NCBI GenBank assembly: GCA_963723205.1
Contig: CAVRQC010000006.1
Location: 124,001-188,000, forward strand
Length of the DNA: 64,000 bases
Direction of reading: 5' to 3'
Origin: CAVQBP01 sp963723205
GTDB taxonomy: Bacteria > Bacteroidota > Ignavibacteria > Ignavibacteriales > Ignavibacteriaceae
How positions within the stretch are numbered: position 1 is the stretch's first letter; every line of letters starts with the position of its first letter. The notes below the pieces were generated by a model that was not told where the DNA came from, did not search any database, and saw only the letters and a program-made list of their open reading frames with translations. Positions 28,189-37,653 of the stretch are shown here, in pieces. The translations under genes were made by a program, and so were the position numbers.

Positions 28189-30072
28189 ATGAACATTTAT
28201 AGGCTGACTTATTTAATATTTTACCTGCTATTTACTTTTACACAAACAAGTTTTAGCCAAACTAAACAAGAATTTATCTCTTTATATATAAATGCGAAAG
28301 ATGTTTCTAAAAGACTGCTGCATTCAAAAGAAATAATACAGGTTAAACCCGGACCATTGACCCTGGTTTATCCGGAATGGATACCGGGTGAACATGGACC
28401 AACCGGTCCCGTTGTAGATATGGCAGGTTTAATAATTTCAACAAACGGGAAAAAAATTCAGTGGAGAAGGGATCTAGTTGATATGTATGCAATACATTGT
28501 CAAATCCCTGAAAATTCAGACCAGCTGGAAGTTTCATTCGATTTTATACTGCCGCCTGAAAGGGGTGGTTTTTCGGAAGGAACTTCATCGACTGCAAAAC
28601 TTCTTATGGTTAGCTGGAACCAGGTGGTTTTATACCCGGATACACCTAAACCCGAAAATACAATTATTACACCTACTCTCGTACTACCGAACGGATGGAA
28701 ATATTTTACTGCACTAACTAAAAAGGAATTATCGGGAGATTCAATTAATTTTAACCCGGTTGCATTAAATATGTTGATTGACTCCCCCGTTTTAACAGGT
28801 GAATATACACGTCAAATTGATATTACACCTCCTTCCGGAGTCCCGCATTTTCTTGATCTTGTTAGCGACGATAGAGCCGCACTTGAAATCAATACTAAAA
28901 AGATAAATGAGTATAAAAAACTTGTGAAAGAGACCAATGCACTTTTTGGTGCTTATCATTATAATCATTATGATTTTCTATGCACATTAAGTGATCATAC
29001 TGCACACTTTGGCCTGGAGCATCATCAATCAAGCGACAACCGAATGGCTGAAAAAAGCTTCATAAATGATAATCTATTTAAACGTGCAGCTACTCTTTTA
29101 CCGCATGAATTTGTTCACTCATGGAATGGTAAATACCGGAGACCTTCAGGACTAGCTACAGGTGATTTTTCAGCTCCGATGAAAGATGATATGCTTTGGG
29201 TATATGAAGGCTTAACCCAATACCTCGGAAAGGTACTAACAGCAAGATCCGGATTATATACTCCCGAAGAATATTTGGAAGACCTTGCCAATGTTGCTGC
29301 AAGTCTGGACAATCGCCCGGGAAGGATCTGGCGCCCGCTTCAGGACACAAATGATGAGGCTCAACTTCTTTATTATGCAAGACGCGATTACGATTCCTGG
29401 AGAAGGAGCGTAGATTTTTATGATGAGGGAGATTTAATTTGGCTTGAAGCTGATATCATAATTCGTCAATCAACAAAAGGTAAAAAATCATTGGATGACT
29501 TCTGCAAAATATTTCACGGAGGAGAAAATAGTGGTCCGCAGTTAAAACCATATACCTTTAATGATGTAGTCAACACAATAAATAAAGTAGCTCAATATGA
29601 TTGGAGAAATTTCTTTTTAACCAGGCTGAAGTCCTTAAGTCCGCATGCACCACTCGGGGGTATAGAAATGAGTGGTTGGAAATTAGTTTATAAAAATTCA
29701 CCAAATGATATGGAAAAAATATCAGAGAAGGTATATCATTATACTAATTTAGATTATTCTTTAGGATTTACGATAAGCGATAAAGGGAATTTAAATGATG
29801 TTATTCCGGGTACCCCGGCTGCAAAAGCCGGTCTTGCACCGGATATGAAAATAATTGCTGTTAACGGAAGAAAATATTCCAGTAATGTAATCCATGAAGC
29901 ATTAAAGCAGGCAATGGATAATTCTTCTCCCATCAAATTTATTGTTGCCAACGGTGAATTTTATTCCATCGTTGATATTGATTATCATAGCGGAGAGAGG
30001 TATCCCTATTTAGAGAGGGATACAGCAAAACCTGACCTTTTAAGCACAGTGATAACTCCTCTCACAAAATAG
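28189..30072 (+). CDS. M61 family (glycyl aminopeptidase-like) metallopeptidase with PDZ domain
   Basis: A 627-residue secreted peptidase. It has a signal peptide (about 1-23), an N-terminal beta domain (WIPGEHGPTGPVVDMAGL is an M61 hallmark), and a catalytic domain with LPHEFVHSWN (H306, E307, H310). The downstream glutamate is in YEGLTQYLG (about E340). A PDZ domain (about 520-600, DVIPGTPAAKAGLAPDMKII) would bind a C-terminus. All zinc ligands are present. A TGGAG ribosome site supports ATG 28189. Acts in the periplasm; the natural substrate is unknown. Confidence 0.92.
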   Translation: MNIYRLTYLIFYLLFTFTQTSFSQTKQEFISLYINAKDVSKRLLHSKEIIQVKPGPLTLVYPEWIPGEHGPTGPVVDMAGLIISTNGKKIQWRRDLVDMYAIHCQIPENSDQLEVSFDFILPPERGGFSEGTSSTAKLLMVSWNQVVLYPDTPKPENTIITPTLVLPNGWKYFTALTKKELSGDSINFNPVALNMLIDSPVLTGEYTRQIDITPPSGVPHFLDLVSDDRAALEINTKKINEYKKLVKETNALFGAYHYNHYDFLCTLSDHTAHFGLEHHQSSDNRMAEKSFINDNLFKRAATLLPHEFVHSWNGKYRRPSGLATGDFSAPMKDDMLWVYEGLTQYLGKVLTARSGLYTPEEYLEDLANVAASLDNRPGRIWRPLQDTNDEAQLLYYARRDYDSWRRSVDFYDEGDLIWLEADIIIRQSTKGKKSLDDFCKIFHGGENSGPQLKPYTFNDVVNTINKVAQYDWRNFFLTRLKSLSPHAPLGGIEMSGWKLVYKNSPNDMEKISEKVYHYTNLDYSLGFTISDKGNLNDVIPGTPAAKAGLAPDMKIIAVNGRKYSSNVIHEALKQAMDNSSPIKFIVANGEFYSIVDIDYHSGERYPYLERDTAKPDLLSTVITPLTK

Positions 30073-30136
30073 ATATTGCACTTTAAGGAAAAATTATTAT
30101 GAAATTGTACTCTAATAAATTTAAAAGGAGGAAAAA

Positions 30137-30478
30137 ATGAGTATGAAAGTTAAAGAAAACTATAACGCTGTGGTTATTGAGATGAAGGGGAAGCTTATCG
30201 GTGGTCCTCTATCATCAGAATTTAGCAATGCTTTATATAGTCACATGGACAAGGGGGAGAAAAATGTTGTAGTTGATTTAGGGAATGTCACTTACGTAAA
30301 TAGTTCCGGACTGGGAATATTAATCAGCGGTTTAACATCAATGAAAAAAAACGGCGGAGATCTCAAGCTTGCCAATATAAACAGCAAAGTTGAAGGTTTA
30401 CTTTCAATTACAAAGCTAAACCAGATATTTGAACAGTTCGATTCCGTAGATGAAGCTGTTAAAAGCTATCTTAAATAA
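30137..30478 (+). CDS. STAS-domain anti-sigma factor antagonist
   Basis: A 113-residue STAS domain with the phosphorylation-site region VVVDLGNVTYVNSSGLGILI near residues 44-63; the serine in NSSG would be phosphorylated by an anti-sigma kinase. A near-perfect AAAGGAGG site precedes the ATG, implying high expression. It is the likely substrate class for the GAF-PP2C phosphatase at 25878, which would restore its ability to sequester an anti-sigma factor. The partner kinase was not found in the window. Confidence 0.9.
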   Translation: MSMKVKENYNAVVIEMKGKLIGGPLSSEFSNALYSHMDKGEKNVVVDLGNVTYVNSSGLGILISGLTSMKKNGGDLKLANINSKVEGLLSITKLNQIFEQFDSVDEAVKSYLK

Positions 30479-30532
30479 ATTAATACGGGGATAAATAATA
30501 TTACATCATGCTGAAAGGTTAAAATAAATTCT

Positions 30533-31978
30533 ATGAAATTCTATTTCAAACTAAATGCTGTAGAACAAATAATTTTCATAATAGTACTAAACATTATTTT
30601 TTCCGATCCATTATTTTCAGAGAGTAATCATTTATTCAAATCAACTGAGATGTCAAATGATTCTCTTATGGTTAGAGTTGATTTTGCAGTATTACAGGTT
30701 TTGAGAAAAACCGGAACACCCGGCGCATCTGTTGCCGTTATAAAAAATGGTGAAATTGTATATCTGAAGGCATATGGAAATGCAAAACTTAATCCAAATG
30801 TAGTTGCTACAACAGATATGCGTTATGCAATCGGATCAATTAGTAAACAATTTACAGCAGCTTCAATTCTTTTACTTGAAGAGGAAGGGAAGCTCTCTCT
30901 TGATGATCCGGTTTCTAAATGGATGCCGGATTTAACAGGTGCAGATGAAGTTACTATTCGCGAACTTCTTTCACATACATCCGGTTACCAGGACTTCTGG
31001 CCCCAGGATTATGTACCCCCTATGATGCTTAAACCAATGCCTCCTCAAGAGATTCTGAGTCGCTGGGCAAAGAAGCCGCTTGATTTTGAACCGGGAACAA
31101 AATGGCAGTACAGCAATACAAATTTTGTAATTGCTGCTCAGATAGTTGAGAAGATAACCAATAAACCTTTCTTCGATTTTTTAAAGGATAATATTTTAAA
31201 ACCTTTAGGATTGTCAAGTGTAGTTAATTTTGATAAAGGAAAATTAACTAAAGAAGATCCAACAGGCTATATGCAGTATGGTCTAGGCCCATTAAGACCG
31301 GCGCCGGAAGAAGGTGCCGGCTGGATGGCTGGTGCAGGAGAATTAGCAATGACTCCAAAAGATCTTGCCAAATGGGATATTTCAATGATCAAACAAAGTC
31401 TTCTGAATCCTGAATCATATAAACAATTTGAAACCGAAGTGCTTCTGAAAAATGGAGTTGGGACTCGTTATGGACTCGGTGTATACGTTGGGATGATGGA
31501 AAATCATCGTATGATATCGCACGGTGGTGAAGTATCAGGTTTCACAGCTTACAATGCAGTATTCCCCGATGATAGTGCTGCGGTTGTTGTATTAACAAAC
31601 CAGGATGCTTCACCGGCAGCAGAAACTATTGCCCGTAAAATATTCCATATCTTATTTAAATCTCAAGATTCGCAGACTAAAATGAGAACGGAACAAGCCC
31701 GCAAAATATTTACCGGGCTTCAGCACGGTACTATTGACCGCTCATTATTTACACCGGATGCTAATGCTTACTTCAGTGAACAGGCTTTAAAAGACTTTCA
31801 ATCCAGTCTGGATACTTTAGGCGAACCAGTTGAGTTTGTTCAAACTGCTCAGCGCGAACGCGGAGGAATGCTTCTACGCTTATTCCGGGTTGAATTTAAA
31901 GATCGTAATTTGCGTGTATGGACTTACCAGATGCCTGACGGAAAATTAGAACAGTATCAAATAGCACCACAGCCTTAA
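30533..31978 (+). CDS. Serine beta-lactamase-like hydrolase (class C/EstB type)
   Basis: A 481-residue protein with an N-terminal signal segment (about 12-27), a penicillin-binding/AmpC-like fold and a ~100-residue C-terminal extra domain. The catalytic motifs are SISK (S102, K105), YSNTN (Y193, N195) and HGG (H330-G332), replacing the KTG triad as in many non-lactamase esterases and peptidases of this family. It acts outside the cytoplasm as an esterase or D-peptidase; resistance to beta-lactams should not be assumed. It follows the STAS gene by 54 bp. A decayed kinase fragment begins 21 bp after its stop. Confidence 0.88.
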   Translation: MKFYFKLNAVEQIIFIIVLNIIFSDPLFSESNHLFKSTEMSNDSLMVRVDFAVLQVLRKTGTPGASVAVIKNGEIVYLKAYGNAKLNPNVVATTDMRYAIGSISKQFTAASILLLEEEGKLSLDDPVSKWMPDLTGADEVTIRELLSHTSGYQDFWPQDYVPPMMLKPMPPQEILSRWAKKPLDFEPGTKWQYSNTNFVIAAQIVEKITNKPFFDFLKDNILKPLGLSSVVNFDKGKLTKEDPTGYMQYGLGPLRPAPEEGAGWMAGAGELAMTPKDLAKWDISMIKQSLLNPESYKQFETEVLLKNGVGTRYGLGVYVGMMENHRMISHGGEVSGFTAYNAVFPDDSAAVVVLTNQDASPAAETIARKIFHILFKSQDSQTKMRTEQARKIFTGLQHGTIDRSLFTPDANAYFSEQALKDFQSSLDTLGEPVEFVQTAQRERGGMLLRLFRVEFKDRNLRVWTYQMPDGKLEQYQIAPQP

Positions 31979-31998
31979 AAATATATTCATATTTTAAA

Positions 31999-32100
31999 AT
32001 GACTGATAATAATATTACGAATGGTAAGATTATTATTCATTATATAATAATTGAAAAACCCGGCGAAGGAGGGCTTGTCCCCCGTAGCCCCTTTATTTAG
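31999..32100 (+). pseudogene. Decayed N-terminal fragment of a Ser/Thr kinase (relic 1)
   Basis: ATG 31999 opens 33 codons ending in TAG 32098-32100. The middle reads NGKIIIHYIIIEKPGEGG, clearly the start and glycine loop of the downstream kinases (GKTILHYKIIKKLGEGG and GETILHYNILEKLGEGG). By hand alignment about 40 of 51 bases match the second kinase. After the GEGG the sequence diverges (LVPRSPFI) and stops, so everything past the glycine loop is lost. It abuts the intact kinase start at 32111. It is a remnant of a tandem kinase, not a functional gene. Confidence 0.75.
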
Positions 32101-32110
32101 AATAATTTTC

Positions 32111-34372
32111 ATGACCGGTAAAACAATATTACATTATAAAATAATAAAAAAACTTGGCGAAGGTGGAATGGGTGTAGTATATCTTGCCGAAGATACAAAG
32201 CTTAAAAGGCAGGTTGCTATAAAGTTTTTACCTCATCACATTTCTGCAAGTGAAGATGAAAGAAAACGTTTTGAAGTTGAAGCACAAGCTGCAGCAGCAT
32301 TGAATCATCCAAACATTGCTACAATTCACGCTATTGAAGAAGTTGATGATTCCCAATGGGGAAGGCAGATGTTTATTGTTATGGAATACATTGAAGGGAA
32401 AGAATTAAAAGACATTATTGGGCGCAACCATGTTGGGGCTGAATATATTCAGCCCATACAAATGAATGAAGTAATTAATTATGCAATTCAAATTGCTGAG
32501 GGACTGGATGCTGCACATAAAAAAGATATTGTACATAGAGATATCAAGTCCTCCAACATAATGATTACCACTGATGGCAAAGTTAAAATTATGGATTTTG
32601 GCTTAGCAAAAGTTAGAGGGGGATCAAATTTAACTAAAATTGATACTACCCTCGGTACAATTGCTTATATGTCTCCTGAACAAACAAAAGGTGATGAAGT
32701 GGATCAACACACTGATATCTGGTCCTTTGGTGTTGTGCTTTATGAAATGTTAACAGGAGATTTACCATTTAAAGGCGATTACGATCAGGCAATCATCTAT
32801 TCCATCCTGAATGAAGAACCGCAGACTGCGGGGCTAGTTGATGATCAAAAACCATTGCACAGAGTTATAAAGAAAGCATTGCAAAAAGATCCTGAGAAAA
32901 GATACGGAAATGCACAGGAAATAATTCAGGATCTTAAATCAACAGATACATCAATTTTAAGTTTAGAAAATAACAGCATAAAAAAAATAAAGAAATTAGC
33001 TGTAATTCCCTTTACAAATATTAAAAATGATCCCCAGACAAATTTTTTAGGTTTTGCACTTGCTGATCAAATTATTGGTGCCCTGGCTTATTCAAAGAAT
33101 GTATTGGTTAGACCTACAAGCACTATCCGAAAATACCAGGATAAGATTATAGATCTGCAGGAAGCCGGTTCGGAACTTAATGTGAATTATATGCTTGCTG
33201 GTAATTATTTAAAGGAAGCCGACACGATAAGACTTAATATAGAATTAGTAGAACTTAATTCTAAAAACATAATTTGGAGGGAGCCGATACAGATAAAATA
33301 CAATAATGCTTTTGAACTTCAGGATATTGTCTCTCAAAAAGTTGTTGATGGATTGAAAGTTCAGTTTTCTGAAGAAGAGCGGGAAAGAATGAAGCCGGAA
33401 ATTCCGCAAAATCCACTATCTTACGATTATTATCTTCGCGCTGTTTCATATCCCTCCACCATCGAAAATGATAAGATAGCCATCGAGATGCTTAATAAAT
33501 CGATCGAACTGGATCCTCTTTATGCAAATGCATTTTTGGAATTAGGAATACGATACAACTCGTTGGCCCAGGTTGGGAGCGGTACAGAGCAAGCTCATGA
33601 TAAAGCAGAGAGGGCTTTGTTAAAATCTATATCTCTAAAAAGCGATCTGCTGCCTGCCCTTGCATATCTTGCTTTAATTTATACAGACGTCGGGAAACAT
33701 GAAGAAGCGCACTCACTTTTAATAAGAGCATTAAAAATTAATCCAAACGATGCGTGGCTGCATTTTTCACTTAGTTATCACTACAGATATATTGGCTTTT
33801 TAAATGAAGCAGAAAAAGAGATAGAAATTGCGCTCTCTATCGATCCTAAGAATCCCCGGTTTAGATCTTCTATTATATTATATATGTTTTTGGGTAAATA
33901 TGATGAAATCCTAAAATCATTCAACCTGGGAATTGAAAGTCCTTTTACATTAAATTATTTGGGTGAAGTTGCTTTCAGGAATGGAAATAAAGAACTGGCA
34001 CTTGACTACTTTGTGAAATCATTAAAAATAAAGGACGAAATAGGTGAGTTTTATTTTGCGGCTTCAATTGTAGAATATATGAAAGGAAATTTTGAAAAAG
34101 CAGCAGAGTACAATTTAAAAAGAGAATTAGAAAATCCGGTTGACAGCGAAATCTGTTATGAAATTGCCCGTTTCTATGGTTTGTTTGATATGAAGGAAGA
34201 CTGTTACAGGGCATTAAATAAATCAATTAGCATGGGTTACATAAATTATACTTTTATGCAGCGTGATACTTTTCTTGATTCTGTCAGACAGCATCCGGGA
34301 ATACAAGGTTTACTTTCTAAAGCAAAAGAGAAACATGAAGAACTTAAAAGTAAGTTGGCAACTGCTTATTAA
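32111..34372 (+). CDS. Ser/Thr protein kinase with TolB/FlgO-like and TPR domains (cytoplasmic form)
   Basis: A 753-residue Hanks-type kinase from ATG 32111; an upstream in-frame TTG at 32051 would translate through relic DNA and is rejected. Kinase domain about 10-270: GEGGMGVVYLAED, K38, HRDIKSSN (H142, D144), DFG (D162), SPEQ. It is followed by a TolB/FlgO-like domain (about 295-420, LAVIPFTNIKNDPQTNFLGF) and TPR repeats to the C-terminus. Unlike its neighbour at 34548 there is no membrane segment, so it is probably soluble. Catalytic residues are intact. Substrate unknown. Confidence 0.9.
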   Translation: MTGKTILHYKIIKKLGEGGMGVVYLAEDTKLKRQVAIKFLPHHISASEDERKRFEVEAQAAAALNHPNIATIHAIEEVDDSQWGRQMFIVMEYIEGKELKDIIGRNHVGAEYIQPIQMNEVINYAIQIAEGLDAAHKKDIVHRDIKSSNIMITTDGKVKIMDFGLAKVRGGSNLTKIDTTLGTIAYMSPEQTKGDEVDQHTDIWSFGVVLYEMLTGDLPFKGDYDQAIIYSILNEEPQTAGLVDDQKPLHRVIKKALQKDPEKRYGNAQEIIQDLKSTDTSILSLENNSIKKIKKLAVIPFTNIKNDPQTNFLGFALADQIIGALAYSKNVLVRPTSTIRKYQDKIIDLQEAGSELNVNYMLAGNYLKEADTIRLNIELVELNSKNIIWREPIQIKYNNAFELQDIVSQKVVDGLKVQFSEEERERMKPEIPQNPLSYDYYLRAVSYPSTIENDKIAIEMLNKSIELDPLYANAFLELGIRYNSLAQVGSGTEQAHDKAERALLKSISLKSDLLPALAYLALIYTDVGKHEEAHSLLIRALKINPNDAWLHFSLSYHYRYIGFLNEAEKEIEIALSIDPKNPRFRSSIILYMFLGKYDEILKSFNLGIESPFTLNYLGEVAFRNGNKELALDYFVKSLKIKDEIGEFYFAASIVEYMKGNFEKAAEYNLKRELENPVDSEICYEIARFYGLFDMKEDCYRALNKSISMGYINYTFMQRDTFLDSVRQHPGIQGLLSKAKEKHEELKSKLATAY

Positions 34373-34427
34373 CTACAAAGAATTTTATCTGAAGTAATAG
34401 AATAAAAAATTTTTGAAATAATTTTAT

Positions 34428-34544
34428 ATGTGCAGTAATTTCCATAATATAGCTATAGATTCGGATGAGACTTATATACTTTATACAAGACGCGAACGCA
34501 ATAAGAGCGATATCATTTTAGTTGATAATTTCAGGACTGAATAG
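34428..34544 (+). pseudogene. Decayed C-terminal fragment of a kinase/PD40 beta-propeller protein (relic 2)
   Basis: A 38-codon frame (ATG 34428, TAG 34542-34544) reading IAIDSDETYILYTRRERNKS then DIILVDNF. This is the last blade and end of PD40 (WD40-like) propellers, which form the C-terminus of a second class of bacterial kinases (usually SPDGKYILYT...SDIMLVDNF). No kinase or propeller precedes it, so only the tail survives. It lies 3 bp before the next kinase start and 55 bp after the previous one, in a region of kinase decay. Confidence 0.6.
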
Positions 34545-34547
34545 TCT

Positions 34548-37142
34548 ATGATTGGTGAAACAATTCTTCATTATAACATTTTAGAAAAACTCGGCGAAGG
34601 AGGGATGGGTGTAGTATATCTCGCTGAGGATACAAAACTTGAACGAAAAGTTGCTATAAAATTTCTTCCCCACCATATATCTGCTAATAATGAAGAAAGA
34701 GAACGGTTCAAAATTGAAGCTAAAGCTGCTGCCGCACTAAATCATCCTAATATAGCAACAATATATTCAATTGAAGAAACCGATGAAGAAATGTTTATAG
34801 TGATGGAATATATAGAAGGGAAAGAATTGAAAGATATTGTAGGGGCTCATAGCAATAAGCCCCTGCAGATGAAGAATATTATTAATTATGCAATTCAAAT
34901 TGCGGAAGGATTGGAAGCTGCACATAAGAAAGAAATCGTACACCGTGATATAAAATCATCCAATATAATGATCACCGAAGAAGGGAAAATAAAAATAATG
35001 GACTTCGGCCTGGCAAAAATAAGGGGCGGAAGTCATTTAACAACTATTGGAACAACCATCGGAACAGTTGCTTATATGTCTCCCGAACAAGCAAAAGGAG
35101 ATGAAGTCAACCACAAAACAGATATATGGTCATTTGGAGTTTTACTTTATGAAATGCTCACAATGAAATTACCTTTTAAAGGAGAATATGATCAGGCAGT
35201 TATTTATTCTATCCTGAGTGAAAAACCGGAACGTATGCAATTAACACAAAAGGATTATTCTCCTGCTTTAGTAAACATAGTGAATAAGTGCCTCCAAAAA
35301 GATCAAAAAACACGTTATCAGTCAATTAGTAAATTATTGTATGATCTCAAAAGAGTTATTGAGGTTCCCGATGCAAGCGCCGATACCAAACTACATGAAA
35401 ACGGAAAAACATTCTTTGACAATAATTTTAAACATAAATATGCCCTGGTTATCGGTGGAATAGGGCTGTCTCTTGTTGTCCTGTTTTTCATTTTTCCCTT
35501 CAGCCGTAATTTTTTTATTTCTTTGATTAGTTCATCCTCTGTTTCTCCCGCGAAACATTTGCTCATTCTCCCTTTTAACATAATTGGTGGCGATTCAAGC
35601 AAACAGGCCTTTTGTGATGGTCTTGTAGAAACGCTTTCAAGCAACCTGACGCAAATGGAACAATTTCAGGGCTCACTTTGGATAGTGCCTTCCAGCGATG
35701 TAATTCAAAATAAAATAAAAAGTGCAAGTGAAGCTTATAAAACATATGGCGCAAACCTTGTGGTTACCGGAAGCTTGCAGTTTTTAAATAATCTTTTGAG
35801 ACTGACTTTAAACCTTGTCGATGCAAAAAACCTAAGACAGCTGAATTCATCAATTATTGATATTAAATCAAAAAACATTGCCTCTATACAAAACCGCGTT
35901 GTTGTAAAATTATTGGAAATGCTGCATATTGAAATGGAACCTGAATTGAGAGATATTTTGGATGCGGGAAAAACTTCTGTCCCTGAAGCTTATGAATACT
36001 ATGTACGCGGCAAGGGAAACCTGCAGAGATATGAAAATCTTGATAATGTTGAAGAAGCCATAAATTTATTTAATCTTGCAGCAGAAAGTGATACTACCTA
36101 TGCATTAGCTTATGCCGGACTTGGAGAAGCTTTTTTACGCAAGTATGAACTCACACAAAATTCCGAATTAATAAACTCTGCCAAAGAAAATGCGGAGAAA
36201 GCTTTTAAGATTGACAGTACATTAGCCCCAATTAATGTTACTCTCGGGATGATTTATTCCGAAACCGGCAGTTATAAACTTGCAATTGATCATTTCAAAT
36301 CAGCATTATTAAACGATCCCACAGATGCTGCTGCATTCAGGGGTTTGGCAAAAGCTTATGAAGCTTCAGATAATATACAAGAGGCTGAATTTACATATAA
36401 AAGAGCAATTAGTTTAAAACCCGATTACTGGGCGGGCTATAATGACCTTGGTGTTTTTTATTACAGGCACAGCCAATATACTGATGCCATTAACCAGTTT
36501 AAAAAAGTTATAGAACTAACTCCAGATAATTACAGGGGCTACAACAACCTTGGGGGTATTTATTATATGCTTGAACGCTGGTCTGATGCCAGGAGAATGT
36601 TTGAACGATCCCTGAAAATACGGAAGTCTTACAATATTTATTCGAACCTTGGAACTTTATATTATATTGAAGGCAAATATGCAGACGCTGCAAAAATGTA
36701 TGAAGAGGCTTTAAAAATAAATAATAACGACTATATTACATGGGGAAATCTTGCAGCAGCCTATTATTGGAGCCCAGGAAATAGGGATAAAGCAATTTCT
36801 ACATATAATAATGCAATCAACCTCGCAAAAACTAAATTAAAAATTAATCCCAAGGACTATGAGGTTGTTTCAAACTTAGCAGCTTATTATGCGGATATAG
36901 GTGATTCTTCCAAAGCTTTAAAATTGCTGAAAGAATCTATTAATTCAGCAGGTGACAATGCAATGGTAATGTTTCGTGCAGCGACTATTTATGAGCACCT
37001 GGGCAACAGGAAAAAAGCACTATATTGGATAGGTAAAGCAATTGCCGGTGGGTATTCAAGATCCGAAATTGAACATCAGCCTGAATTAAAGCAATTAATA
37101 ACCGATGAAAGATATAAACAGATAGCATCAAAAAAACAGTAA
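34548..37142 (+). CDS. Ser/Thr protein kinase with membrane anchor, TolB/FlgO-like and TPR domains
   Basis: An 864-residue kinase paralogous to the one at 32111. Kinase domain about 8-265 with GEGGMGVVYLAED, K38, HRDIKSSN (H132, D134), DFG (D152) and SPEQ. One membrane helix (about 297-318, YALVIGGIGLSLVVLFFIF) puts the TolB/FlgO-like domain (LLILPFNIIGGDSSKQAF onward) and about ten TPRs (about 470-860) on the outer side. This is a sensor layout: kinase inside, TPR receptor outside. ATG 34548 follows relic 2 directly. Signal and substrates are unknown. Confidence 0.9.
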   Translation: MIGETILHYNILEKLGEGGMGVVYLAEDTKLERKVAIKFLPHHISANNEERERFKIEAKAAAALNHPNIATIYSIEETDEEMFIVMEYIEGKELKDIVGAHSNKPLQMKNIINYAIQIAEGLEAAHKKEIVHRDIKSSNIMITEEGKIKIMDFGLAKIRGGSHLTTIGTTIGTVAYMSPEQAKGDEVNHKTDIWSFGVLLYEMLTMKLPFKGEYDQAVIYSILSEKPERMQLTQKDYSPALVNIVNKCLQKDQKTRYQSISKLLYDLKRVIEVPDASADTKLHENGKTFFDNNFKHKYALVIGGIGLSLVVLFFIFPFSRNFFISLISSSSVSPAKHLLILPFNIIGGDSSKQAFCDGLVETLSSNLTQMEQFQGSLWIVPSSDVIQNKIKSASEAYKTYGANLVVTGSLQFLNNLLRLTLNLVDAKNLRQLNSSIIDIKSKNIASIQNRVVVKLLEMLHIEMEPELRDILDAGKTSVPEAYEYYVRGKGNLQRYENLDNVEEAINLFNLAAESDTTYALAYAGLGEAFLRKYELTQNSELINSAKENAEKAFKIDSTLAPINVTLGMIYSETGSYKLAIDHFKSALLNDPTDAAAFRGLAKAYEASDNIQEAEFTYKRAISLKPDYWAGYNDLGVFYYRHSQYTDAINQFKKVIELTPDNYRGYNNLGGIYYMLERWSDARRMFERSLKIRKSYNIYSNLGTLYYIEGKYADAAKMYEEALKINNNDYITWGNLAAAYYWSPGNRDKAISTYNNAINLAKTKLKINPKDYEVVSNLAAYYADIGDSSKALKLLKESINSAGDNAMVMFRAATIYEHLGNRKKALYWIGKAIAGGYSRSEIEHQPELKQLITDERYKQIASKKQ

Positions 37143-37221
37143 AGATTTAATAATCCCGGATAATATTTTATACTTAATGTTCAATAAATTACTATCTTCA
37201 TCATTATTTAGGAGGTACACT

Positions 37222-37653
37222 ATGAAAGTTAAACTGATCATGTTTATAACAAGTATTGTTTTATTAATATTTTTCACGGGTTTTTATCTACTGTCCGTTC
37301 AGCAGGCTCCGAAAAAATATAACCTGGTTATTATGAAAATCGGTAAGGAATGGAAGGTAGTAGATGCTAGCGATTACACGAAAACCAAAGTTGAAGTAAA
37401 AAAGAAAGATACTATTATCTGGACAGTAAAAGGTACCGATGCCTCCCTGCAGTTTCCGGATAATTTATTTAATCCTGTAGATCCTGAAGATAGCCTTCAT
37501 AACGGCTATACCAAATTCTTAAAAAACGGGAAAAAGTTGAAGCTTAAAGTTAAGGATAACGCTCCGGCAGGGACTTACGAATATGCAGTATTTTGTATAG
37601 TTGACGGCGTCTTTGCAAGAGGAGATTCACCGCCGAAAATTATAATTAAGTAA
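37222..37653 (+). CDS. Exported cupredoxin-like fold protein
   Basis: A 143-residue protein starting at ATG 37222 behind an AGGAGG site; an in-frame upstream TTG would add 15 residues. It has a signal/anchor helix (about 5-24) and then a beta-sandwich resembling cupredoxins (KVEVKKKDTIIWTVKG, LKLKVKDNAPAGTYEYAVFC). The usual copper ligands are not evident: only one cysteine (in VFCIVDG) and no flanking histidine or methionine, so it is probably not an electron carrier. It follows the membrane kinase by 79 bp. Confidence 0.65.
   Translation: MKVKLIMFITSIVLLIFFTGFYLLSVQQAPKKYNLVIMKIGKEWKVVDASDYTKTKVEVKKKDTIIWTVKGTDASLQFPDNLFNPVDPEDSLHNGYTKFLKNGKKLKLKVKDNAPAGTYEYAVFCIVDGVFARGDSPPKIIIK

Noticed and set aside
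30533..31978. Antibiotic-resistance beta-lactamase
   Set aside because: SxxK and YxN are present but HGG replaces KTG and there is an extra C-terminal domain. This fits esterase/peptidase relatives better than true AmpC enzymes.
32051..32110. Longer N-terminus of the first kinase from TTG 32051
   Set aside because: Those bases are the decayed kinase fragment read in another frame. ATG 32111 starts exactly where paralogues start.
37222..37653. Blue copper protein
   Set aside because: The fold looks cupredoxin-like, but the histidine and methionine ligands around the single cysteine are absent.
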